A stretch of 64,000 nucleotides of DNA from Fictibacillus barbaricus (GCF_014635025.1 NZ_BMCE01000001.1:1426001-1490000), one strand, 5' to 3'. Counted from the first letter of the stretch, positions 21,971-30,534 are shown. The notes: generated by a model not told the origin, from the letters alone. Program-made: numbers and translations.

Positions 21971-22795
21971 GTGAAGTATCCTCAAAACGACTGGCATCCA
22001 CATCTTATTGATCCATCAGGAGAAAGGGCAAATAGATCTGAAGAACTCGGTTTAACGATGTTAATTGATAAAGGAATAAGTATAGGTTTATTTGAAGAAC
22101 TCCTGCAGCTTGCAGGTCAATATATTGATTATATAAAACTCGGTTTTGGAACAACCATGCTGTATCCAATGGAACTATTACAAAAAAAAATTCGGTTGGC
22201 CAAAAAAGCGAATGTAATCTTATATCCTGGTGGAACATTATTTGAAATCGCCTCTCATAAGGGTTTAATAAAAGAGTATTTCTATTTTTTGAAAAAAGTT
22301 GGGTTTGATCATGTTGAAATTTCAGACGGTACGATCGATATGCCTTCAAGCAAACGGCGGAAGTGTATTCTCGAGGCTGTTAATCAAGGGTTTACTGTCA
22401 TAACCGAACACGGTAAAAAAGCAACCGGCAGTCAAATTGAAGTGAAAGAATTAAAACGGACTCTTTATTCCGATCTTGAATGTGGTGCTTCTTATATGAT
22501 TGTGGAAGGAAGGGAATCGGGTGAAGATGTGGGCATCTATAATAGCAAAGGAATAATTGATAAAGAATTTCTTCATGATATCGAAAAAATGATTCCCAAG
22601 CATATGAGAAACTATCTAATATGGGAAGCTCCGCAAAAACAACAACAAAACGATTTAATTCATTTTTGGGGAAGAAACGTAAATTTGGGGAATATCCATT
22701 TTGAAGACGCCTTTAATCTTGAATGCTTAAGAAGGGGGCTGAGATTCGATACTTTCTTAACAGACAGACCCGGACCTATTTTACAGACTGATTAA
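21971..22795 (+). CDS. yitD: Phosphosulfolactate synthase
   Basis: 274 residues of the ComA (coenzyme M pathway) family, a TIM barrel. Motifs seen: MLIDKGISIGLFEELLQLA, DYIKLGFGTTMLYP, LYPGGTLFEIA, VEISDGTIDMP, EGRESGEDVGIY and the C-terminal NLGNIHFEDAFNLECLRRGLR split across loops. Adds sulfite to phosphoenolpyruvate to give (R)-phosphosulfolactate; in Bacillus this feeds sulfolactate, a major spore solute. GTG start has AGGGAGG nine bases upstream; an earlier in-frame ATG lacks an SD. The name avoids confusion with competence regulator ComA. Confidence 0.92.
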   Translation: MKYPQNDWHPHLIDPSGERANRSEELGLTMLIDKGISIGLFEELLQLAGQYIDYIKLGFGTTMLYPMELLQKKIRLAKKANVILYPGGTLFEIASHKGLIKEYFYFLKKVGFDHVEISDGTIDMPSSKRRKCILEAVNQGFTVITEHGKKATGSQIEVKELKRTLYSDLECGASYMIVEGRESGEDVGIYNSKGIIDKEFLHDIEKMIPKHMRNYLIWEAPQKQQQNDLIHFWGRNVNLGNIHFEDAFNLECLRRGLRFDTFLTDRPGPILQTD

Positions 22796-22804
22796 TTAGT
22801 TATG

Positions 22805-22837
22805 AAAACTGGAGGAGAAGTGCACTCCAGTTTTTTT
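22805..22837. terminator. Bidirectional terminator between yitD and yitF homologues
   Basis: AAAACTGGAG / CTCCAGTTTTTTT between convergent genes; seven T on the + side. Confidence 0.85.
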
Positions 22838-23978
22838 AATGATATACGGTCCCATCCCATCGATAATTATCCAATTTGTCCTTATCCAGCAATGCTCCTA
22901 TGCCAATCGCATCTGGTATTGTTACCGTACCGTTAGTAGGCTTAACCGAAAGAAGTGAAGTAAACGGATTTTCCATAACATCCCATTCAACAGGCTCGAT
23001 ATTGTCATTATCCATTTTACTCCATGGAGGCAGGCAGGCTTGGGCTAATAGAGCATATAGTCTTGAAAGTGGCCCGTCAAATGTATGAGGGGAGCTCTGT
23101 ATGCCAAAAGCCCGGGATAGATGAATAGTTTCTCGATATCCATCTATCCCATCTTCATGCATTACATCAGGCTGAAGAATATCAACTATCCCACCTTTTA
23201 ATAGAGGAAGAAATTGAGCGGTTGATTTTAGATTTTCTCCCCCTGCGACCCGAATTGACAATTTGGTACGTAATAGTCTGTAGTCTTCCAACCGGTCCAT
23301 CGGTATTGGTTCCTCGATCCATAACATATTTGGCCACTCTCTAAAATAACGATCCCATTCACGTGCTGTTGCAGCATCATAACTTTGATTCGCATCAAGT
23401 GCAAGTTGAATTTTTTCTTCCAACATGCTCTGGACTGATTGGATGTGAGCCAAATCCACCTGCAGTCTTTTTCCGCCAATTTTAACCTTTATCTTACTAA
23501 ATCCTCCACATATCGCTTGCTCAATTAATTTCAAAGAATGGTTTATCCAGTCTTCCTTTTGCGTATATGATTGAAACGAAGCATAGACGGGAATCGAATC
23601 TCTCAGCTTTCCTCCCCATAGATCGCAAACTGAAAGCCCTGCTGATTTTGCAACAATTTCTGTAAGTGCCATGCTAATTCCATAGGCCGACCTTTTGTTC
23701 CATTTTTTTACAGTGGTTACAATCTGATTCCTGTCTGTCGCTTTTTTACCTAGCAGATAGGGAATGATACGATCATGAAACCCCTTTTCTAGCGTTGGCA
23801 GCCAATCGGCACATTCTCCCCATCCTTCTATTCCAGAATCTGTCGTAATTTTAAATAAAAAACACGATCGATATTTTTTATATCCGTTGGCATCACCATA
23901 TGGAACAGGAAGTTTATACAGCAATGGAAAAGTTTCTACATTTTTAATTTTCAAATGAGTTGCCTGCCTTTCTTTCAT
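22836..23978 (-). CDS. yitF: Enolase-superfamily (mandelate racemase/muconate lactonizing) enzyme, YitF-like
   Basis: About 380 residues. Capping domain first (YGDANGYKKYRSCFLFKI), then a barrel with KIKVKIGG (KxK base), LALDANQ, WIEEPIP and AGGENL as the three metal-binding acidic positions, and SSPHTFDG at the other face. The reaction is unknown. In B. subtilis yitF also sits in the sulfolactate gene cluster, so it may act on sulfolactate or a related acid (inference). The ATG at 23978 has no clear SD; a TTG at 23951 behind AGGCAGG is an alternative start. Confidence 0.85.
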   Translation of the reverse strand: MKERQATHLKIKNVETFPLLYKLPVPYGDANGYKKYRSCFLFKITTDSGIEGWGECADWLPTLEKGFHDRIIPYLLGKKATDRNQIVTTVKKWNKRSAYGISMALTEIVAKSAGLSVCDLWGGKLRDSIPVYASFQSYTQKEDWINHSLKLIEQAICGGFSKIKVKIGGKRLQVDLAHIQSVQSMLEEKIQLALDANQSYDAATAREWDRYFREWPNMLWIEEPIPMDRLEDYRLLRTKLSIRVAGGENLKSTAQFLPLLKGGIVDILQPDVMHEDGIDGYRETIHLSRAFGIQSSPHTFDGPLSRLYALLAQACLPPWSKMDNDNIEPVEWDVMENPFTSLLSVKPTNGTVTIPDAIGIGALLDKDKLDNYRWDGTVYH

Positions 23979-24204
23979 TTACACAAACATAGATGGTAAG
24001 AACCACATTTTCATGTATTTATGTAAGGGACAATCGAATGAAAGATCCAAAAGTATATAGGACCCATTCCTTATGAGTAAATTTTTTTTATGCAATCAAG
24101 ATTAGGTTGTGAAAAAAGTTAGCATGTATTCATTGTTTTGAATCAAAAAATGAGTTAAAGGAAAAGGTAATTAAGAAAATGAAATTTAATTGGGAGGAAG
24201 TAAA

Positions 24205-25464
24205 ATGAAAAAACAGGGAACTGTTGCCATGATTGCTATAGCTTTTATACCAATGGTAATGGTACTAGGAAATTCTATGCTGGTCCCGGTACTTCCCACC
24301 ATGAAAACAAAATTGGATTTATCTCAATTTCAAGTAAGCCTAATCATAACGGTGTTTTCTCTTGCAGCAGGTTTGATCATTCCTTTAGTTGGATATTTAT
24401 CTGATCGATTTGGTCGTAAGTGGATCATTGTTGGTTCACTTGTGATTTATGGAATCGGGGGAATCGTCTCAGGATTATCAGCTTGGTTAATGGATAATTC
24501 CTACATGATGATTCTATTGGGACGTATCATTCAAGGAATTGGAGCAGCGGGTACGGCACCGATTGCTATGGCTCTGATCGGCGATTTATATTCAGGGGCG
24601 CAAGAAAGTAAAGCCCTTGGTATCATCGAGTCTTCCAACGGTGTAGGAAAGATTTTATCGCCGATTATTGGATCTGCCATCGCTCTTATTACGTGGTTTG
24701 CGGTATTTTTCACCTTTCCAATTCTTTGTTTTGCAACGGCTATCTTTATTTGGTTTGGTGTAAAGGAAAAGAAAAAAGAGAAAGGAAAAGCTCTTCCTGA
24801 ATATCTAGGGGCTTTGAAGCAGATATTCATAGATAAAGGGAGATGGCTGATTCCAGCATTTTTTGTAGGTTCGGTAGGCTTGTTTATTCTTTTTGGTGTT
24901 TTATTTTATATGTCAGATATTTTGGAACAGAGATTTAAAATTGACGGTATTATTAAAGGGTGTATCCTAGCCATTCCATTATTGGGAATGGTGGTCACAG
25001 CTTATATTACCGGTTCTAAAATAAAACAGAACAAACCATTAATCCGAAAGTTAATGGTCATAGGATTATTAATTTTAACAGGGTCAATGATCGTTGTATC
25101 TTTCTTTCAACAAATATATCTTTTGATTGGTCTTTTAACGTTGGGGAGTGTCGGAACAGGTCTATTGCTGCCTTGTTTAAACACGATGATTACTGGAGCC
25201 GTTGAAAAAGCAGAAAGAGGTATGATCACCTCTTTATATGGAAGTGTTCGTTTTCTTGGTGTAGCTTTCGGACCGCCTCTCTTTAGTTGGTTAATGAGCA
25301 TTTCACATAAGACAGTTTTTTTAACCATGGCTGGTTTAAGCTTGGTCACCTTAATTTTAGCCTTTATTTTAATTAGACCAGAAAAGAGTAATGGAAGTGA
25401 AACAGAAAGTAAGCAACAATTGGGAACTTTATTTAAAAAAAGAGAGAAAGTGCCAACTTCATGA
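24205..25464 (+). CDS. yitG: MFS transporter, YitG-like
   Basis: 419 residues, about twelve membrane segments. LVGYLSDRFGRKWIIVG is MFS motif A, GRIIQGIGAAGTAPIAMALI is the motif C/B region, and the C-terminal tail is charged. Best match by eye is the Bmr/TetA-like 12-14 TM drug:proton family, to which B. subtilis YitG also belongs. Its place in the sulfolactate cluster makes an anion or sulfolactate role possible, but substrate cannot be read from sequence. SD GGGAGGAAG before the ATG. It ends two bases from the convergent DUF441 gene. Confidence 0.8.
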   Translation: MKKQGTVAMIAIAFIPMVMVLGNSMLVPVLPTMKTKLDLSQFQVSLIITVFSLAAGLIIPLVGYLSDRFGRKWIIVGSLVIYGIGGIVSGLSAWLMDNSYMMILLGRIIQGIGAAGTAPIAMALIGDLYSGAQESKALGIIESSNGVGKILSPIIGSAIALITWFAVFFTFPILCFATAIFIWFGVKEKKKEKGKALPEYLGALKQIFIDKGRWLIPAFFVGSVGLFILFGVLFYMSDILEQRFKIDGIIKGCILAIPLLGMVVTAYITGSKIKQNKPLIRKLMVIGLLILTGSMIVVSFFQQIYLLIGLLTLGSVGTGLLLPCLNTMITGAVEKAERGMITSLYGSVRFLGVAFGPPLFSWLMSISHKTVFLTMAGLSLVTLILAFILIRPEKSNGSETESKQQLGTLFKKREKVPTS

Positions 25465-25466
25465 GA

Positions 25467-25931
25467 CTAGAAAATTTTTGATACTATATAAATTATTTTC
25501 ATTAACAAAGCGGTAATTGCGGCTGCCATTAGAGGGCCGACCGGAATTCCACGTAAAAAGACAATCCCGATGATGGAACCGACTACGAGTCCGACAACCA
25601 TATGGGGTTCAACACGAAGCATTTCCAATCCTTTCCCGTTCATATAAGTAGCAAGCGCTCCTCCTGCCAGGGCGACAGCTCCTGAAAGTGTAGTAAGGAG
25701 GAGTAATATATCTTTCCCGCTAATCTTTCCGCTTGCAAATGGTACTAAGACAGAAATTGTTAAAAACAAAAGGCCTAGTTCTAATCCACGCCGTTCCAGC
25801 ATTGGAAAGAAACGTTCCAGTGAAGACAATTTCAACACCATCAAGAAGCTGGCAGCTGTGGCAATTATCGGTGAGCGGCCGACTAAACCTATGATAATTA
25901 GAATTACAAGTGATAATTCACCTGAAGACAT
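25467..25931 (-). CDS. DUF441 family membrane protein (YtwI-like)
   Basis: About 154 residues, four to five membrane segments. [29 protein letters not shown], broken into two spans, and [52 protein letters not shown] match the UPF0756/DUF441 family. No known function. It is downstream of the phosphosulfolactate phosphatase gene on the same strand (43-base gap), so probably co-transcribed. The start is ATG 25931 or TTG 25937; both have weak SDs. Confidence 0.82.
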   Translation of the reverse strand: MSSGELSLVILIIIGLVGRSPIIATAASFLMVLKLSSLERFFPMLERRGLELGLLFLTISVLVPFASGKISGKDILLLLTTLSGAVALAGGALATYMNGKGLEMLRVEPHMVVGLVVGSIIGIVFLRGIPVGPLMAAAITALLMKIIYIVSKIF

Positions 25932-25974
25932 ATTCAATGATATTCAACCCCTGTCCAATTTCTACTCTAAAGGT

Positions 25975-26691
25975 TTATGTGTCCGATAAAGAAAGTATTC
26001 TATTTCCTTTCAATATAGGAACAATTTGAGATATGTCTGTCTGGCCGCAATATCGAATATCTTCTTCAAACTGGTTCTGAAGCAGCCTTTTACCGGTAGT
26101 GGTTGTAAAAAGGAGTTGAGGCAATTTTTTTGCAAGCTGAAGAAAGCTGGCTTCCATTGCATCTGAAAAATCACAGGTTATGATGGAAGATGCCTGTTTT
26201 TTTACTAAATGAACCATCATGCCGGCCGCAAGTCCATCCTCAAAAGAAAATTCATTTCGTGTCCCTGCACAATAAATTGTAATATCACTATTATGAACCA
26301 ATGCTTCTTTTATACAAGCGGATGCATTGAGAAAACAACCAATTAACAGCCTGTCTGCTTGAGCTGCTTTTTTCATTGCCTGAGTACCATTTGTAGTTAA
26401 TAAAACAAGATGTTTTCCTGTATGTTTTTTTGTCTTAAGAATTGTAGGTGAATTATTGTAGTCGAATCCTTCAATTTTTTTACAATGCCATTCCCCCGCT
26501 AAAATAGTATTTAAAGAGCGTAAAGCAAGTGCCTCCTCGGCTTTCTTAACAGGAATAATGGATTTGAAGCCGGAGTCTAAAGCTGTAACAATTGTACTTG
26601 ATGCTCTTAGTACATCAATTACGATCACCGTCCGACCTTTTACATGTTCAGGTTTGATCTCTCCAACTGTTGATATCGTTTTAACTTGCAT
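25975..26691 (-). CDS. yitC: 2-phosphosulfolactate phosphatase
   Basis: 238 residues of the ComB family. GRTVIVIDVLRASSTIVTAL at the N-terminus, AGEWHCKKIEGFDYNNSP, LLTTNGTQAMKKA and DGLAAGMMVHL in order match the family. Removes phosphate from phosphosulfolactate to give sulfolactate, the step after YitD. ATG chosen with GGAGAGG nine bases upstream. It is on the opposite strand from the synthase, unlike the yitC-yitD order I recall for B. subtilis. Confidence 0.92.
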   Translation of the reverse strand: MQVKTISTVGEIKPEHVKGRTVIVIDVLRASSTIVTALDSGFKSIIPVKKAEEALALRSLNTILAGEWHCKKIEGFDYNNSPTILKTKKHTGKHLVLLTTNGTQAMKKAAQADRLLIGCFLNASACIKEALVHNSDITIYCAGTRNEFSFEDGLAAGMMVHLVKKQASSIITCDFSDAMEASFLQLAKKLPQLLFTTTTGKRLLQNQFEEDIRYCGQTDISQIVPILKGNRILSLSDT

Positions 26692-26976
26692 ACGCAAATT
26701 CCTCTCCTTTAAAACTCTTAAGGTTAAGAACTAATGTTTACATACTCTACAAAAATTTGGACGTGCAAGTCCTTTTTAGAATATATTCGGTTGTAACTAT
26801 TTAAAACCCTCATTTTAGTTCTCGAAGAAATATGATAAAAAATTCAGTCCTACAAGAGGATTTGTTAAACCTTGATAGATATTTTAAAAATTATTGAATG
26901 GATAGGGATTGATGAATGCTTTTAAGCATTTTGTTTAGAATACTAAATATTAAATAAAAAAAATGTAGGTGTAATT

Positions 26977-27885
26977 ATGCCAGGGAAAGAGTTTTTAACA
27001 ACATCTGATATAAATGTTATTGTTACAGCGATTCTGATCGGAACTTTCGCCCGCATCATAACGTTAAAGGAAGATTTCCGCCAGTATCCCAGTTATCCAA
27101 ATGGCTATTTAATTCATTTGATAACAGGATTTGTAGCTGCTTCTTTAGGAGCAGTAGCACTTCCAGCACTGTTAAGTAAAAACTTTATAGCAGTGACTTT
27201 TTTAACTTTAGCTATTCAACAATTCCGGGATGTTCGAAAAATGGAAAAAGAAAGTTTGATTGACTTAGAAGAAACTGAATTTACATACAGAGGAAAGGCT
27301 TATATTGATGGCATCTCTAAAACATTTGAAGCAAGAAATTATTTTTCATTAGTAGTAGCCCTAGTTACATCTATAACTATCAAGTTAGTTCCTGTAAAAG
27401 GGTGGTTGGACATAATAATAGGGATTGCAGTTGGTCTTTTGCTGCTGTTTTTATTAGTCAGAATATCAAAAGGAAAAACAATTGGTGATATTGCCCAAGT
27501 TAAAGCTGGTAAAATTGAAGTTAAGGGATCTGAACTGTTTGTAGAAGGAATGTTTATTACCAATCAATTAGGAAGTGACCTAGCGCAAAAGCTATTTAAA
27601 GATGAAGGAATGGCGGTTGTCATTTATCCAAATGAAGACCATTTTCGCATCAACCTTGAAAACTATGGCCAACGCCAAGCAGCTCTTTTTGAAGCAACTA
27701 GATCGTTGGGTTTAAAACGTTTTCATTATACAAGGAGAGATTTTGAAGATGGGAAGGTAGTCGTTGCTCTTGTCCCAATAAAAAAGGATATGGATGCTCT
27801 CATCGAAGTTGTTAAAAAATGTCCTTTACTCGAAAGTGTCAAAAAGCCAAATTCCGTCATGAAAACAAACTTGAGAGGAAGATAA
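26977..27885 (+). CDS. YIEGIA family membrane protein
   Basis: 302 residues. N-terminal half has about four membrane segments (INVIVTAILIGTFARIITL; LITGFVAASLGAVALPALL; two near 115-165); the C-terminal half is a soluble domain (KAGKIEVKGSELFVEGMFI onward). It matches the YIEGIA family, which includes B. subtilis YphB (also called SeaA, to my recollection a sporulation protein linked to spore envelope assembly). The next gene encodes the family's small partner, which strengthens the call. SD TAGGTG before ATG. Confidence 0.82.
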   Translation: MPGKEFLTTSDINVIVTAILIGTFARIITLKEDFRQYPSYPNGYLIHLITGFVAASLGAVALPALLSKNFIAVTFLTLAIQQFRDVRKMEKESLIDLEETEFTYRGKAYIDGISKTFEARNYFSLVVALVTSITIKLVPVKGWLDIIIGIAVGLLLLFLLVRISKGKTIGDIAQVKAGKIEVKGSELFVEGMFITNQLGSDLAQKLFKDEGMAVVIYPNEDHFRINLENYGQRQAALFEATRSLGLKRFHYTRRDFEDGKVVVALVPIKKDMDALIEVVKKCPLLESVKKPNSVMKTNLRGR

Positions 27886-27888
27886 AAA

Positions 27889-28095
27889 ATGGGAAGAGAG
27901 TCAAAGGTAAGTCCAAAATATGACATTCTAGCTGTAGTTACGCTTAATAAGGATCGTGTTCTTTCCGGAAAACCTCTTACATTATTAGCCCAGAACGAAG
28001 AGGAGCAAAAGGAAATGACAGATGATATTGCAAAAGCATTAAAAGCGGAAATTGTCAGAATGAAAACAAATGACTTTCTTATTATTAGAGAATAA
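27889..28095 (+). CDS. Small partner (capping subunit) of the YIEGIA protein
   Basis: 68 residues, soluble, beginning three bases after the YIEGIA stop with GAGGAAG as SD. KYDILAVVTLNKDRVLSGKPLTLLAQ followed by a helix and MKTNDFLIIRE matches the small protein always encoded beside YIEGIA genes and named a capping complex subunit in current annotation. No tested function is known to me. The overlap in position implies translational coupling and a complex with the upstream product. Confidence 0.75.
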   Translation: MGRESKVSPKYDILAVVTLNKDRVLSGKPLTLLAQNEEEQKEMTDDIAKALKAEIVRMKTNDFLIIRE

Positions 28096-28214
28096 GCGGA
28101 AATGGATCGTACACATATATAATTCTGAAAAAATCACTATTTTTAGAAATAGGCGCTGATTTTAGGAAACAAACTAATAAAACATGCATATCCTTTTAAA
28201 GGTTAAAATATTTC

Positions 28215-28243
28215 TTTACAATACTTGGCAATTTGTGTATGAT
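28215..28243 (+). promoter_or_regulatory. Sigma-A promoter of the yrzI small-ORF transcript
   Basis: TTTACA (28215-28220), 17-base spacer, TATGAT (28238-28243), about 40 bases before the first small ORF. Confidence 0.75.
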
Positions 28244-28283
28244 TTGCTAAGGATAGTAAAAACAAAAAAGGAGGTTGAACAAA

Positions 28284-28364
28284 ATGACTATGACTATGAT
28301 TAATATTTCTAAAAAGAATAGAAGTGTACGTTCGACCGCCCTCAGGAGCTTTGTGTCTATTTAA
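28284..28364 (+). CDS. 26-residue small ORF, first in the yrzI transcript
   Basis: A strong SD (AAAGGAGG) lies eight bases before the ATG. The peptide begins MTMTMINISKKNRSVRSTAL and is basic, without a membrane span. It resembles the tiny upstream ORFs of the B. subtilis yrzI transcript (S1024-S1027). Its last codons lie inside the base-paired region that leads into the hairpins at 28380-28453, so its translation would change RNA folding. Product function unknown. Confidence 0.6.
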   Translation: MTMTMINISKKNRSVRSTALRSFVSI

Positions 28365-28379
28365 ATTTGTTTAAGAGAC

Positions 28380-28453
28380 ACCGTAGGTCGAATACCTGCG
28401 GTTTTATTATGTCTTTTTTTAACACCGCAGGATTTGTTCTGCGGTGTTTTTTA
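28380..28453 (+). terminator. Tandem competing hairpins in the yrzI leader
   Basis: Hairpin A: ACCGTAGGT (28380-28388) / ACCTGCGGT (28394-28402) then TTTTATT. Hairpin B: AACACCGCAG (28421-28430) / CTGCGGTGTT (28439-28448) then T run. The 3' arm of A could also pair with the 5' arm of B, and TTCGACC (28331) with GGTCGAA (28386), so exclusive folds are possible. Reads as an attenuator between the first and second small ORFs. Confidence 0.7.
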
Positions 28454-28479
28454 TATATAACCTAAAGGAGGAGATAGAA

Positions 28480-28539
28480 ATGATAATGGTTGGAATTACA
28501 CTGCTTACTTGGCTTTTAACGGAGAAAGACTCGACCTAA
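28480..28539 (+). CDS. 19-residue small ORF, second in the yrzI transcript
   Basis: SD AAAGGAGGAG precedes the ATG by seven bases. The peptide MIMVGITLLTWLLTEKDST is one hydrophobic segment followed by a polar tail. It sits where the S1025-type ORF lies upstream of yrzI in B. subtilis, which is the target of the ribosome-dependent RNase Rae1. The Glu-Lys-Asp codons GAG AAA GAC near the end resemble what I recall of the Rae1 cleavage context. That link is inference. Confidence 0.6.
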   Translation: MIMVGITLLTWLLTEKDST

Positions 28540-28575
28540 GGAAAAAATAAATTGAATTGAGGAGTGAATCAACAT

Positions 28576-28725
28576 ATGTTTACACTGCATTTGTTTTTTG
28601 TAACCATAACCTTTTCTATAAAGAAAAACACGAGGTCAGAAGAGTTTTATGCCTATGACGAGGAAGTAAAGTCCCTTTATGATCGTGCTAAAGAAAAGGC
28701 TGCATATAATTTAACATCAATGTAA
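28576..28725 (+). CDS. yrzI: YrzI family small protein
   Basis: 49 residues, the family length. Hydrophobic N-terminus MFTLHLFFVTITFSIKK followed by a polar helix (EEFYAYDEEVKSLYDRAKEK), matching the YrzI family that is common in sporulating bacilli. Role unknown. SD GAGGAG lies nine bases before the ATG. Last gene of the small-ORF transcript and closed by a terminator. Confidence 0.82.
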   Translation: MFTLHLFFVTITFSIKKNTRSEEFYAYDEEVKSLYDRAKEKAAYNLTSM

Positions 28726-28737
28726 TAAGATAGACAA

Positions 28738-28772
28738 AGAGCGCCTTCCTTAAAAATGGAAAGGCGCTTTTA
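28738..28772. terminator. Bidirectional terminator between yrzI and the ATP-grasp gene
   Basis: AAGAGCGCCTTCC / GGAAAGGCGCTTTT between convergent genes. Confidence 0.9.
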
Positions 28773-30008
28773 TCTTAAACAGGACGGAAGAAAATATGAG
28801 AGGTTATCTGTTATAGGATTACCAATCCTATACCCGAACGCACTCGGCTGTCCATTAATTATAAACGTACCAGTCATTCTATGGCCTTCAAGAACCCCAA
28901 GCCTAGACTCGAATTTCATCTTAGGGAGCGGTACATGCTTTTGATAAACACTTACATAGTTATCGTACGTGGTGTTTTGGTCTTGATCGAGTAAGCTGCC
29001 AGTCTCATCATAGATACGAACGGTATCACCTTCACGTCCAAAGACAGGTTTTTGAACAAACTTTTCTTTCTTTTTTAAAAAAAGATCGGGCTCCAGATAG
29101 GTTGGAAGGAAATACTGTGCGATCCATTCATGTTCTTCTTTTGTGAAAAATGGAGATTCTTCTTCGTGAAGGCCCCAGATCACAGCAAGAACTGCTTTAC
29201 TTTGTAATAAGAATGCTGAAGGTGGATTGATAACCGCCAGTTTATTTTGGATTACAAGCTGAGTGAGCTGAAGTCCAATTTCTTCATTTGTATTTTTGTC
29301 TCGATCTTGAATGAGAAGTTCAATGGGAAACGTCTGTCTGTATAAAACATCAATCCTGTCACCTTCCAGGTCGAACAGTCCTTCATCCTTCTTAATCACT
29401 AACTGATCCAAAGGTATAAATTGAGAAGGAAATCCAGAAAGTCTCTTTAAATATAGAACCGTTTCTTTATCCTCTATATTTTCCTCATGAGCTGTAAAAA
29501 CAATATTAGGTGCATGTGAGGTTTTTAAGTGGCGATAAGCCGCTAATATAGCAGATCGAACAGCTTGTTGCAGCTGATTTTCCCTACCTTCGTTCGGATC
29601 TTTAAACCCAAAGTATTTACTGATCAGCCCATTTACTTTAAAACATTCATAAATAAAGGTAGGAGTATCACTATTAAACTCCATTATTTTGTGTCCATCT
29701 GGAGTTTCTACAGAATCGATTCTCCCGATCACGGTTTTAGCTAAGGGTGTTTGTAACCGAAGAAAGGGAAACAATGAATCAGGAAAACCTAGTAGTCTTA
29801 ATGTGTCATCTTCTATATTTTTTGACTGTAAAAGAGTAGCTGTCTTAAAAAGAATATGGCCAGCTTTTTCCCCAAGTCTTTTAATTTCCTCGGGTACAGC
29901 TTGAGGAATTGAAAAGGGTTTAAACAGCGCATACTCCTGACCATACATGTCTGCCCAAAATTCAGGGAACTGCTCATAAAATTTTTGTCTTTCCTCTTTA
30001 TAATCCAC
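28770..30008 (-). CDS. Glutathionylspermidine synthase-like ATP-grasp ligase
   Basis: 412 residues of the GspS C-terminal (ATP-grasp amide ligase) family, YgiC/YjfC-like and without the N-terminal amidase domain. Seen: IMEFNSDTPTFIYECF, which is a family motif, NPPSAFLLQSKAVLAVIWGLH, and KPVFGREGDTVRI, the ATP-grasp lysine loop. Substrates unknown; glutathionylspermidine itself is unlikely in a bacillus. GTG start has GGAGG nine bases upstream. In E. coli the relatives lie beside YjfL (DUF350) and YgiB/YjfM genes, as here. Confidence 0.85.
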   Translation of the reverse strand: MDYKEERQKFYEQFPEFWADMYGQEYALFKPFSIPQAVPEEIKRLGEKAGHILFKTATLLQSKNIEDDTLRLLGFPDSLFPFLRLQTPLAKTVIGRIDSVETPDGHKIMEFNSDTPTFIYECFKVNGLISKYFGFKDPNEGRENQLQQAVRSAILAAYRHLKTSHAPNIVFTAHEENIEDKETVLYLKRLSGFPSQFIPLDQLVIKKDEGLFDLEGDRIDVLYRQTFPIELLIQDRDKNTNEEIGLQLTQLVIQNKLAVINPPSAFLLQSKAVLAVIWGLHEEESPFFTKEEHEWIAQYFLPTYLEPDLFLKKKEKFVQKPVFGREGDTVRIYDETGSLLDQDQNTTYDNYVSVYQKHVPLPKMKFESRLGVLEGHRMTGTFIINGQPSAFGYRIGNPITDNLSYFLPSCLR

Positions 30009-30087
30009 AATAACTTTCCTCCGAACATACAAACATAGCGGTAAACTGGTATTATAAACATAACAAAGAATAAAAGGAATGAAAATA

Positions 30088-30534
30088 ATGGAACTTACAT
30101 ATTACATAGAAAAAAACGAAAGTTATGAACCGTTTTTAACGTATAAGATTCCTGAGAACATGCACAACGATGAAAAGTACGCGAGGCAGCTCTGTGAATT
30201 TTTAGTTTCAGGTCAAAAGGAATACGAGCTCCAATCAAACGAAATGAAGGGTAGCGAAGAGATTTTAATCGTAAAAGAAATCGGCCCCATAAGACGTTTT
30301 ACAGAAGAACCAAGTTACAAAGGAAGAGGAATATTTTTAGAATTTAGAAAGTACAACGAAACGGGGGACATGCCGCTTTTACATGTTCAAGCCTTAAATA
30401 ATCACTGGGATGTCATAAGATACTTATTAAAGGATGTAGTTGATATTCCACGTCAAGGACAATATATTAGGGATTCAGCAGAGATCGACGAAGACCGTGC
30501 AGTTTATGTCATGTATGTAGGTGAAAAAATATAA
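30088..30534 (+). CDS. Hypothetical 148-residue protein in the ATP-grasp cluster
   Basis: Not recognised. Soluble, no signal peptide or membrane span. It begins MELTYYIEKNESYEPFLTYK and shows alternating strand-helix character (ILIVKEIGPIRRF, GRGIFLEFRKYN, RAVYVMYVGEKI). It is divergent from the ATP-grasp gene, with only ~80 bases between starts, and convergent with the DUF350 gene. A shared regulatory region with the ligase is likely. Start ATG 30088 is better spaced from AAAGGA than ATG 30079. Confidence 0.75.
   Translation: MELTYYIEKNESYEPFLTYKIPENMHNDEKYARQLCEFLVSGQKEYELQSNEMKGSEEILIVKEIGPIRRFTEEPSYKGRGIFLEFRKYNETGDMPLLHVQALNNHWDVIRYLLKDVVDIPRQGQYIRDSAEIDEDRAVYVMYVGEKI

Noticed and set aside
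28284-28725. Toxin-antitoxin pair
   Set aside because: Small hydrophobic ORFs suggested a type I toxin, but the layout and the YrzI match explain the region and no antisense RNA promoter was evident.
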